Below, one piece after another: positions 54,364-62,037 of a stretch of 64,000 nucleotides of DNA. Numbering within the stretch: position 1 is the first letter of the stretch; every line of letters begins with the position of its first letter. The notes under the pieces are model-generated. The model ran no database searches, had not been told where the DNA came from, and worked only from the letters and a program-made list of their open reading frames with translations. The position numbers and the translations under genes are program-made. The DNA is taken from the NCBI RefSeq assembly GCF_001640025.1, contig NC_031674.1, positions 1,054,001 to 1,118,000 on the forward strand, in the 5' to 3' direction. This stretch comes from Sugiyamaella lignohabitans (taxonomy: Eukaryota; Ascomycota; Dipodascomycetes; Dipodascales; Trichomonascaceae).

Positions 54364-54521
54364 TGCCTCCGGCGGCTGGGGCTCCGCCCCAGACCCTGGT
54401 TGCTCCTCTCGCTGCGCTCGAGTCGTTTCCCCGACGGACTCCACCAACCATCCACCAGCCGAATTCTCCTGCGAAGCAGGAGCAACCAGGGTCTGGGGCG
54501 GAGCCCCAGCCGCCGGAGGCA
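54364..54521. repeat. GC-rich palindromic repeat, two arms
   Basis: The left arm has a TCC loop and CTCTCGCTGCGCTCGAG; the right arm has CTCCTGCGAAGCAGGAG and the complementary GGA loop. Confidence 0.95.
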
Positions 54522-54770
54522 GACCCCCCTCCCTCAGCTGAGAGGGGCATCGACAGGGGACTGCGACAGCGACTATCATTGCCGGGGAGGTCAGGGTACG
54601 GCGATCGCACTGGAATTAGCTACGGTTCCGATTCCTGGGCAGGCCCCACCCCCCGCGCTGCTGTCCGTGAAGGGGTCTGGCTAGTTTTGTTCCTTTTCGC
54701 CAAGTCTTCTGTGTCGCAGTCCGGACTGCTACACCTGCCGCCCGTGCGACGCTAGTGGGGGTGGTGGGTG

Positions 54771-54929
54771 TGCCTCCGGCGGCTGGGGCTCCGCCCCAGA
54801 CCCTGGTTGCTCCTGCTTCGCAGGAGATGGCGGGGGGAGGGGGGCTGAGGGGGGGATCGTAGACGGACCGACTCGAGCGAAGCGAGAGGAGCAGCGGGGT
54901 CTGGGGCAGAGCCCCAGCCGCCGGAGGCA
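54771..54929. repeat. GC-rich palindromic repeat, two arms
   Basis: The left arm has a TCC loop and CTCCTGCTTCGCAGGAG; the right arm has CTCGAGCGAAGCGAGAG and an AGA loop. The spacer is a G-rich run. Confidence 0.95.
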
Positions 54930-55024
54930 CACCCCGCTCGCACCGTCGGGTCCGATGGTGGTGAGATCGCCGAGAGAGCGGTGACTTGGCGAAGTGGAAG
55001 AAAGCTGGTAGTCGGGCCATGGCC

Positions 55025-55050
55025 GGCGGTGGTGGTGGTGGTGGTGGTGG
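55025..55050 (+). repeat. GGT triplet run
   Basis: About eight GGT units within the gene-free block. Confidence 0.8.
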
Positions 55051-55616
55051 GACGTTGATGCTGGCCCCCACTCTTTGCCAGGAATGGCGCGCGCATGGCC
55101 CGTTGATGGTCCGGCCAGGCCTGACCAGACAAAGCAAGCACAAGGAAAGTTCTTGGGTTGCTGGCATGGGCGCCGGTGGTGGTTGTTTGTTGTTTGGACA
55201 GTGGCGGATGGAGCGGGGCATGCCTCGGTCCCTCGATTCCGTCCGGAAGAAGACGACAAGTGCGACCCCTCGTGTCATGACTCCAGATTTGTAATTGTTT
55301 AGATTCCCGATGCCCCTCCATCATGCACCCACCGAGATTTTCATTTTCGTGATACACACAGCGACTTCTCTTTTTATCCTGCGGATCGCGCGCCCTACCC
55401 ATCTCACCCCGCTTTTGTGGGTTTGCGGAGCACTAGCTCGGCCCCCGGCCTAACCCTAAACGCTAATTTGACTATTTTGCCGGGGAAAGGCAGCAGCAAC
55501 CCACACGGAAAATTATCTTAAACTAGTACGGATAAATAAACCCACACCCACTCCCATCCGCAAGGCTATCCGCCGATCGGCGCCCACCGCCCCTCCCCTG
55601 CCTCCCTCTCCTTCCC

Positions 55617-55641
55617 ATCCACATCCACATCCACATCCACA
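55617..55641 (+). repeat. CACATC hexamer run
   Basis: Four successive CACATC-type units. No gene is attached. Confidence 0.8.
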
Positions 55642-55729
55642 GCCGTAGACAATAAATAAAGTCCAGACCTGGCGGATAAAATCACGACCCGCCCTGCTCC
55701 ACCAAACTCCCCACGGGAAAACCGCGCCA

Positions 55730-55770
55730 CCAGCGAAGCGAGCCTCGAGTTCTGGGCAGCCGCCGGTGCC
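55730..55770 (-). repeat. GC-rich repeat, relic of a right arm
   Basis: CAGCGAAGCGAGCCTCGAG, then GGGCAGCCGCCGG; much of the first hairpin is lost. Confidence 0.6.
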
Positions 55771-55881
55771 ACCCCACCTGGTCCGTGTTTCGGGACGTCG
55801 CAATCCACTGGCCCGCTTTAAAGTTCACAATTTTAAGTTGACGCGCAGCGACGGGATCCCTGGCGGGGGCGGGTGGGGGCG

Positions 55882-56024
55882 CGCCTCCGGCGGCTGGGGC
55901 TCTGCCCCAGAACCCGTGGCTCCTCTCGCTCCGCTCGAGTCGGTTCCGTGGGCAGTCCCGGATCAACTCCTGCGAAGCGAGAGGAGCAACCAGGGGCCGG
56001 GGTGGAGCCCCAGCCGCCGGAGGA
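55882..56024. repeat. GC-rich palindromic repeat, two arms, first of a pair
   Basis: The left arm begins CGCCTCCGGCGGCTGGGG, has a TCT loop and CTCTCGCTCCGCTCGAG. The right arm is altered (CTCCTGCGAAGCGAGAGG, GGGGTGGAGCCCC). The next copy follows after about 30 bp. Confidence 0.9.
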
Positions 56025-56054
56025 ACGGGCCAATCCCACTCCGAGTGGTGGTGG

Positions 56055-56204
56055 CGCCTCCGGCGGCTGGGGCTCCGCCCCAGACCCCGTGGCTCCTCTC
56101 GCTTCGCTCGAGTCGTTGCGTTGACGATCCTGGGCCACTCCTGCGGAGCACCTGCGGAGCAGGAGCAACCAGGGTCTGGGGCGGAGCCCCAGCCGCCGGA
56201 GGCA
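56055..56204. repeat. GC-rich palindromic repeat, two arms, second of a pair
   Basis: The left arm has a TCC loop and CTCTCGCTTCGCTCGAG; the right arm has CTCCTGCGGAGC duplicated and a GGA loop. It ends 190 bp before the CHY-finger gene. Confidence 0.92.
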
Positions 56205-56394
56205 CGGGTCTGCCCCCACAGGGTCCCGGGTCACGCGAGGCTGATGCTTATCTTATCTTATCTTTTGGAGGGGCAGCGCAAGGATGACAGAGTCCACGTC
56301 TTGGGACCTAACCCAGGAGATGGAAATAAAACCAGATTTGACCCGCTGATCCTGATCTCGACATTGACTTGAGACTGAAAGAAAGAAAAAAATA

Positions 56395-58869
56395 ATGGAA
56401 CAGGCGAGTGCGACGGTTGAAGTTGCCGGTCGCGAGGGCACTAGCAGACGGAGACGGCCGCCAAGGAAGAAGCCGGAGGCCGGATCAGTGGCAGATTCGC
56501 AGAATGGCCCGTCCATTGATGGGTCAAATGGCACAGGTAACAGCAGCTCCAGGCGAGGTCCAGGCAGGAATCAGGGCCAGAATTCAAGGCGAAATGCAAA
56601 AAGTAACGCCCAGAACGGGTCGTCGGGTGAAACAGCAACAGCTGGTCCGGGTTCGGAGTCAACAAGTGAAGTTTCGAAGTCAAACGGGGGTCCTCGCCAC
56701 GGGAAACAGTCGAGACCTAGGAACAACAGAAACCAGAAACAAGGCTCGGAAAATGGCCTGTCAAATAGAGACTCCTCAAAGAACAGTAGAAAACCAACGC
56801 CACGGGTTTCAAAACGAGATCAGGAACTCAGTCAGGTTCTTGAATTATACGGCATTGCTGATTCAGCAGGTGATGCTGGTTCAACATCGGGATCGACGTC
56901 GACCCCTGCATACACCCTTGCATTAGCCCCTTCAGACCCAGACTTTCCTTTTGATATGGACTTTCTTATTTTTAGATTCTATCTTCCTTTGGATTATCCG
57001 GTATCACGACCATGGATTTCCGTCGAGAACTCGGATATTCCTAAGGGCTACTCGGCTAATGTCGAGATGGGGTTCCGCCAGATCGCTACGAAGGCGACGA
57101 AGAACCCCAATCTTATGAAAATGTTACAGGAACTCAATACCAATCTTGAAACGTTTTTGAAAATGGAGAAACAACAGACTATAAAGATTGTCAAGCACAA
57201 ACAGGTTGCAAAGACTGGTGACTCGCGGGCTAATGACGGTAGTAGTGCTGGAGCAGGGTCGGGTGGTGTTTCTTCTAGTGCCACCAGTCCAAGTCCTCAG
57301 ACAACTAATGGTTCTGCATTTAATCCTATGAAAATGTCGTTTGTGCCAAAAGCCATGTCGGATAAACGAAAACGACAAATGGATATTTTGATTAAACGAC
57401 TGGGTGATGTCTGTCAGTACAATCCACAGGCATCCACCAGTCAGATCAAAGTGACTATTACACCAGCACATTCAGAAATCCTTCCAGAAACACTCAACAC
57501 TCCGTTTGTGGTGACACTGAAAGTTCCTGAAGATTACGGCATTTCCCCTTGTACAATAACACTTCCTAATAACGACGATGCATCTTTTAACGTCATGAAC
57601 AATTTCAACGCACATGCCAAGGCAGTTATGAAATCCTGGTCTTTGCTTGCATTAATGAATTATCTCACAGTTGAGCTCGAGAGTCTGATGCTTCCTAGCT
57701 GGGTTTCCGATAAACAGAAGAGTCAGTTAGCTGCTCAGGAGACCGCTCAGAAGGTTAAGAACACAGAATCGAGCACGCCAATCGAGTCGAAATCCGAAAC
57801 TGTCAATGAAGTTGGTGAGGTAACTGCTACTGTAGACACCGCAATTAGTACCACTTCGAACACCGCAGAAGAAACATCGAAAGTCGATGCCGACTCTGTA
57901 TCAGATTCCGATGTCGACTCTCGTTCTCCGGAGTCTGACGCTGATTCCGACTCTGAATCAGACAGTGATGACGAAGACAAAACATACACTACGAAATCAA
58001 CCAACTCTGGCCTCGCATCTGACCAGCTCAAGAAAACCGGAACCGCTGTCGACTTGATCGATATTCAAATGACTAATATCGGTTTCCTCGAATGTCACGC
58101 TCTCAGTCTCGTGCTAGCTTGTAACAAGTGCAAGACCGAAAACGAGGTTCACAACGTCGTATCTGGTCCGTACGGAAGAGAGTCAAAAGCCACTCCTCTA
58201 AGATGTGAAAAGTGTAACTCATTACTAGCAGTAGCGTTCCGCAAGAACTTTTTGCATTCTCACAGCAACAACGCGGGGTACCTTGATCTGTCTGGCTGTT
58301 CTGCTGCCGATATTCTCCCGTCAGCTTTCTCTCCTACCTGTGGACAGTGCACCACCTCATGGCCACAAGCCTTCCGTCGAGTGGAATTTGGCCGTGTCAA
58401 CAACTTCAACTGCCGTGAATGTCATGCGAAGCTGTCTTTACTAATACCAGGCTTTTCTTTCGATGTCATCTCGACTGAAAACCTCGCCAAAGATCGAATC
58501 AACGCCAATCTCGCCAAACGCAAGGACAAGACCCAGAGTCTCGGTCTTGTAGGCGGCACCCCACTTCCCAACAATGGATCATGCCAACACTATAAAAAGT
58601 CCAATCGTTGGTTCCGATTCAGCTGCTGTAGCAAAGTGTACCCCTGTGACCGCTGTCACGACGAGAAAGCCAACCATCCTAACGAGCGTGCCCACAGAAT
58701 GATCTGTGGCAAGTGTTCTCGCGAGCAAAATTTCTCCGATGTGTGCCTCTTCTGCCGACACTCGTTCGACAACAAACACTCACCGTTCTGGGAGGGCGGC
58801 AAAGGCACCCGTGACAAGGTCAAAATGAGTCGCAAAGACCCTCACAAGTACAAGAGAGTTAAGAATTAG
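56395..58869 (+). CDS. CHY-type zinc-finger protein, 824 aa
   Basis: A single exon of 824 residues. Residues 1-130 are basic and Gly/Ser/Asn/Gln-rich, with RRRRPPRKK. Residues about 170-460 look folded, starting YTLALAPSDPDFPFDMDFL with a repeated RWD-like pattern (YPVSRPWISVENSDIP; VPEDYGISPCTITLPNND). A long acidic Ser/Asp segment follows at about 500-545. Two Cys-pair clusters come next (CNKCKTENEV, CEKCNSLLAV, CGQCTTSWP, CRECHAKLSL). The C-terminal CHY zinc finger is CQHYKKSNRWFRFSCCSKVY, then CDRCHDEKANH, CGKCSREQNFSDVCLFC. In Hot13 and plant/animal Pirh2-type proteins the CHY domain binds several zinc ions. RWD-like plus CHY is a common fungal layout of unknown role. The basic N-terminus suggests nucleic-acid contact, which is only inferred. 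Confidence 0.87.
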   Translation: MEQASATVEVAGREGTSRRRRPPRKKPEAGSVADSQNGPSIDGSNGTGNSSSRRGPGRNQGQNSRRNAKSNAQNGSSGETATAGPGSESTSEVSKSNGGPRHGKQSRPRNNRNQKQGSENGLSNRDSSKNSRKPTPRVSKRDQELSQVLELYGIADSAGDAGSTSGSTSTPAYTLALAPSDPDFPFDMDFLIFRFYLPLDYPVSRPWISVENSDIPKGYSANVEMGFRQIATKATKNPNLMKMLQELNTNLETFLKMEKQQTIKIVKHKQVAKTGDSRANDGSSAGAGSGGVSSSATSPSPQTTNGSAFNPMKMSFVPKAMSDKRKRQMDILIKRLGDVCQYNPQASTSQIKVTITPAHSEILPETLNTPFVVTLKVPEDYGISPCTITLPNNDDASFNVMNNFNAHAKAVMKSWSLLALMNYLTVELESLMLPSWVSDKQKSQLAAQETAQKVKNTESSTPIESKSETVNEVGEVTATVDTAISTTSNTAEETSKVDADSVSDSDVDSRSPESDADSDSESDSDDEDKTYTTKSTNSGLASDQLKKTGTAVDLIDIQMTNIGFLECHALSLVLACNKCKTENEVHNVVSGPYGRESKATPLRCEKCNSLLAVAFRKNFLHSHSNNAGYLDLSGCSAADILPSAFSPTCGQCTTSWPQAFRRVEFGRVNNFNCRECHAKLSLLIPGFSFDVISTENLAKDRINANLAKRKDKTQSLGLVGGTPLPNNGSCQHYKKSNRWFRFSCCSKVYPCDRCHDEKANHPNERAHRMICGKCSREQNFSDVCLFCRHSFDNKHSPFWEGGKGTRDKVKMSRKDPHKYKRVKN

Positions 58870-58893
58870 TCTGCATTTTCCACCACCGTTAGT

Positions 58894-58937
58894 ACTGGGG
58901 TTCCGCCCCAGACCCTGGTTACTCCTCTCGCTTCGCT
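58894..58937 (+). repeat. GC-rich repeat, relic arm
   Basis: CTGGGGTTCCGCCCCAGACCC then CTCCTCTCGCTTCGCT; the leading TGCCTCCGGCGG is lost. It starts 25 bp behind the CHY-finger stop. Confidence 0.7.
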
Positions 58938-58982
58938 ATTACTGATTGCTACCCCTTGTATCGGGTGATTTACCCTTGGAAA

Positions 58983-59016
58983 GCTCCAGACCCCGTTTCC
59001 AGCTTCACTCGATTCG
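58983..59016 (+). repeat. GC-rich repeat, relic arm
   Basis: GCTCCAGACCCCGTTTCCAG then CTTCACTCGATTCG; only the distal half is recognisable. It lies about 45 bp after the preceding relic. Confidence 0.5.
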
Positions 59017-59551
59017 TGACTTTGGGCTGAAGAGAGCATTTGATTCCTGGTTGCGAGATCTTATGTAACTGAATACAGCTGAGGTATAATTATACTCAAG
59101 TCACCAAGAATTGGATATTATTTCTCCTGTAACAGAGTTTATGAGAGATATAACCCACATTCGTTTCACAAATTAAAATACTGCTATTCTAGTCCCTCAA
59201 CAGTCCACCACATAAACAATCCTATATTTCTGTGGATCAAAATATGGAACTATATTTTGATGATAGATGAGTTCCTAATAGCACGAATTCACCACCTGGG
59301 AGCTCTCTCTCAGCTCCCCAAGTCTCTTACTAAATGGAACCATATTACCGGAGCTTGAATCATACATTGGATGTCTTTGATAATTATACAATCAGTACCG
59401 ATCCGCCATCGATCTTTGGGTTAGTACTAGTACTAACGTCAGAAAACGACTGAGAATCAAATGATACTCAAGATTTGTTACAATCGCAAAAATATATTTT
59501 AAACCTAATTAATTAACTCACCTGCCACTGCCATTTGTATGGAGGCGCTGT

Positions 59552-59613
59552 TGCCTCCGGCGGCTGGGGCTCCGCCCCAGACCCTGGTTGCTCCTCTCGC
59601 TTCGCTCGAGTCG
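59552..59613 (+). repeat. GC-rich repeat, single arm
   Basis: An intact left-type arm, TGCCTCCGGCGGCTGGGG to CTCGAGTCG, TCC loop, in the intergenic region. Confidence 0.93.
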
Positions 59614-60153
59614 TTACGTCTGGCCTATGGTCATACTTGGAACTTGTTACTGTCAACAGTCTTGATCCAGACATGATAATGTGCATATTGATAATGCGTT
59701 GATCGTCATTTTCAATGCAGGGTCTGGAATTAAGCTATAAATCTTAAGTAACAATATTAACCCTCACAGTCGATCCATTTATTAACACAGTGCCATCGTA
59801 TTAATTGTACTTATACTAGCAAAATTCTGGTCTTCTACCAATCATTTATCCACTAGATATGGAATTTATAGATCATACTTAAGTGGATAAACTGATACCA
59901 CATGCTATGACAAGCTAAAGCAATAACAACAGCAATTAGAGTCAAACAACCAGAGCTCCAATAGCATTGAAACTGAAATACAGAATTTATTATCAGAAGA
60001 AATTATTTCCGAAATTATTTTGACCGGCTACAAGGGTCCATTCTGGTACCCCATAGCGACAATATTCTATAAGTCGGGGTTCTCGAGACTGCGTGTTCAA
60101 ATGCACCACCATCTCGAGAACGCTCATTACAGTCTTATTCACAAGGTCACAAA

Positions 60154-60912
60154 ATGAGTCTAAGTCTTCAGGAGGCAGCTGTAAGTTCTTGTAAGAGGCG
60201 CATTCAAACTGAATGCTACCAAATTCTGATACTACAACGTCAATTAATCCATGTTTAATCAGACAGAGCCAATTGACATCGACAGATAACACATGAACCG
60301 AACCATGTCACTTTCTGATGAAATGAAACCTCAAAGAATTCTCAGAAACTAACAAACCTCGCAGCGTAAATGGGCACAGAGTCCGCCATTCACCCCATTG
60401 TTCCCACTGTCGGCCCAAGGTCAATATGCCCTATTACTGGTTATATTAGGTACGGAAACTCTCACACTTCTACGGACATGAAACACCTCTAAAACACCCG
60501 TCTCACTCTCTCCAGGGTCTTACAACAAACCTGTGACTATCCTCACTGCTCGCTGAGTTCGCCGCCCGACTCGAGCGCAGCGAGAGGAGCAACCAGGGTC
60601 TGGGGCGGAGCCCCAGCCGCCGGAGGCACGACCCCCGCCAGCTAACTAACACTATTCCAGGCCTGGCACTGAGTGCGGTGTTCATTCTCAGCGAAAAGAA
60701 GACAGCCCGTGGCACGATCCGGGCGTTTTTCATGTCGATTCTCGCGTCGCTGGCGTTCGGGTAAGTGGTTTTGGGGGGCGTGCCTCCGGCGGCTGGGGCT
60801 CCGCCCCAGACCCTGGTTGCTCGAGCTTCGCTCGAGAGGCGGAAGCCGTGACTAACTGAGTGGTAGATTTGGCGGTGTTTTCTTGATTGACGCCGTTGGT
60901 GTGTATACTTAA
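60154..60912 (+). CDS. OST5: Oligosaccharyltransferase subunit Ost5 (TMEM258)
   Basis: Four small exons: 60154-60180, 60365-60449, 60661-60760 and 60867-60912, giving 85 residues (yeast Ost5 has 86). Introns of 184, 211 and 106 nt start GTAAGT, GTACGG and GTAAGT, have CTAAC branch sites and end in AG. Splicing gives PPFTPLFPLSAQGQYALLLVILG, then LALSAVFILSEKK, a loop, and ILASLAFGFGGVFLIDAVGVYT. Two membrane segments and the FGxGVxFLxxxVGxY end are the pattern of TMEM258/Ost5, an ER subunit that helps Stt3 transfer glycans to Asn. Introns 2 and 3 each contain a GC-repeat arm, and a matching inverted arm lies 97 bp behind the stop. Exon 1 (MSLSLQEAA) is the least certain, because it rests on one donor and phase only. 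Confidence 0.82.
60567..60628 (-). repeat. GC-rich repeat, single arm inside OST5 intron 2
   Basis: A right-type arm from CGACTCGAGCGCAGCG to GGAGGCA with a GGA loop, about 13 nt before the branch site GCTAACTAAC. Confidence 0.94.
60781..60836 (+). repeat. GC-rich repeat, single arm inside OST5 intron 3
   Basis: A left-type arm with a TCC loop and the rare CTCGAGCTTCGCTCGAG hairpin. It fills more than half of the 106-nt intron. Confidence 0.94.
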
Positions 60913-61008
60913 GGAGACGGACTGCTGGTCAAATTGACGAATTGCATCCACAAAGTACGTATTTAAAAGACCCCATTACTCTCATAACAACACCCCCTCC
61001 CCCAACCC

Positions 61009-61064
61009 CTCGAGCGAAGCTCGAACAACCAGGGTCTGGGGCGGAGCCCCAGCCGCCGGAGGCA
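61009..61064 (-). repeat. GC-rich repeat, single arm behind OST5
   Basis: A right-type arm with the matching rare CTCGAGCGAAGCTCGA hairpin and a GGA loop. Together with the arm in intron 3 it encloses the last OST5 exon. AGGGTCCA lies at about 61090. Confidence 0.92.
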
Positions 61065-61208
61065 CACCCCCACCCCCTGAAAAAAGCCAGGGTCCAACGC
61101 CGCACGCGCCGCGCAAGGGACACTAGACCTATATAAGTCCGGGGAAGAGAGATGGACAAGTTAGATTGCTATTGATCAGATTTACAGCGAGATCCGGCAA
61201 TTGAAAAG

Positions 61209-61835
61209 ATGTTTGTACGAAATTTGGCGAGAGTTGCAAGACAGCAACAGACAGGAGTGGCCAGATCATGGATCAGATCGTTTGTGCAGTTGCGAGAGGT
61301 GCCCACTGATGTGTATGGACATACGACACCCAATGAATCAGGAGTGAGACTGTCGCTGTCGAAGAAACCGAATGCCGTTTATATTGGCACGATCCCAAAC
61401 TCTGCGGTGGCGAGTTTTCGCCAGGCTTTTGAAGCCGAGAAAGAGGCTAAAGACGACCAGGACGACCGAGAAATGCATCCCAGTCAGCTGCTGGATCCCG
61501 GCGAGTTCTCATCGCACCAGAAGTTCCTCGACATCGCTCATAAAACCATTGGCGAGCATATCCAGAACTGTCCAGTCTTCTCACAACTGGCAGCAGCCGA
61601 ACAGGGTGAAAAATCTCTGTTCTTCCACATCTACGATCTGCGACGACCTCCTCCACACGGACGGATCCCCGAAGTCGAGGATATAGTGGGCACTGTCCGG
61701 CTCGAAAGCGGCAAAATCGTGCCCAATTCCTACGAACCAAACGCCATGTACCGCTCAGTGACCCCCTACGGCATCTTCACAGTATCCGACTACCTCAACT
61801 CCAAAATTGTTTCCGAATGTGAGAAGTCATCGTAG
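61209..61835 (+). CDS. Mitochondrial-type protein of unknown function, 208 aa
   Basis: A single exon. The N-terminus MFVRNLARVARQQQTGVARS is rich in Arg and lacks acidic residues, the form of a mitochondrial presequence, with RSFVQLREVP following. After it come GVRLSLSKKPNAVYIGTIPN and FRQAFEAEKEAKDDQDDREM, then a conserved-looking C-terminal block: FFHIYDLRRPPPHGRIPEVE, DIVGTVRLESGKIVPNSYEP and YRSVTPYGIFTVSDYL. The block reads like a compact conserved fungal domain; I am reminded of the uncharacterised yeast Ypl107w, but I cannot confirm this. No membrane segment is seen, so a matrix protein is likely. A two-arm GC repeat begins 12 bp behind the stop, between this gene and convergent VID30. 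Confidence 0.8.
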   Translation: MFVRNLARVARQQQTGVARSWIRSFVQLREVPTDVYGHTTPNESGVRLSLSKKPNAVYIGTIPNSAVASFRQAFEAEKEAKDDQDDREMHPSQLLDPGEFSSHQKFLDIAHKTIGEHIQNCPVFSQLAAAEQGEKSLFFHIYDLRRPPPHGRIPEVEDIVGTVRLESGKIVPNSYEPNAMYRSVTPYGIFTVSDYLNSKIVSECEKSS

Positions 61836-61846
61836 TTTCTGGGGTG

Positions 61847-61984
61847 TGCTTCCGGCGGCTGGGGCGCTGCCCCAGACCCCGTGGCTCCTGCTTCGCAGGA
61901 GTTTTGCTGGGACCGTCGTCGGAAACGACTCGAGCGCAGCGAGAGGAGCCGGGGTCTGGGGCGCAGCCCCAGCCGCCGGAGGCA
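61847..61984. repeat. GC-rich palindromic repeat, two arms
   Basis: The left arm (TGCTTCCGGCGGCTGGGG) has a GCT loop and CTCCTGCTTCGCAGGAG; the right arm has CTCGAGCGCAGCGAGAG and a GCA loop. It nearly fills the 202-bp gap between two convergent genes, 11 bp behind one stop and 53 bp behind the other. Confidence 0.93.
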
Positions 61985-62037
61985 TGTGGTTCACGTCATT
62001 GGGTTATATATATATAAATAAAAAAGATGGGACCGAG

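Larger units (their letters stand above)
53037..56394. other. Long gene-free block with four GC repeats and a relic
   Basis: About 3.36 kb between divergent RGT1 and the CHY-finger gene. The first 900 bp are AT-rich with A-runs near 53750. From 54240 the block is GC-rich, with four two-arm repeats (54364, 54771, 55882, 56055), a relic (about 55730), a GGT run at 55025-55050 and a CACATC run at 55617-55641. All long frames translate the repeats or are Gly/Pro-rich shadows; I see no gene. Regulatory genes such as RGT1 often have long upstream regions. Confidence 0.55.
58870..60153. other. Intergenic region CHY gene to OST5
   Basis: About 1.28 kb with two relics of GC arms directly behind the CHY gene (58894, 58983), one intact arm (59552) and AT-rich sequence. 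A 99-codon minus-strand frame at 59993-60292 has no ATG and is not accepted as a gene. Confidence 0.5.

Noticed and set aside
55440..55470. Telomere-like CCTAACCCTAAACGC
   Set aside because: One and a half units only, inside a chromosome arm with genes on both sides; not a telomeric array.
59993..60292. Minus-strand 99-codon frame overlapping OST5 exon 1 and intron 1
   Set aside because: It begins with GTG directly after a TGA, has no ATG and no possible acceptor between, and the plus strand gives a spliced OST5 that fits the family. Its composition looks protein-like, so a pseudogene piece cannot be excluded.
652..61984. The GC elements supply the splice sites themselves, as classical introners do
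   Set aside because: Donor, branch and acceptor lie outside the arms at varying distances and both orientations occur, so splice sites are not part of the arm. An intron-gain role is still open and is listed as something to check.
652..61984. CRISPR array or rho-independent terminators
   Set aside because: Copies are dispersed, not regularly spaced, and the gene set is eukaryotic; the hairpins lack the T-run of bacterial terminators.
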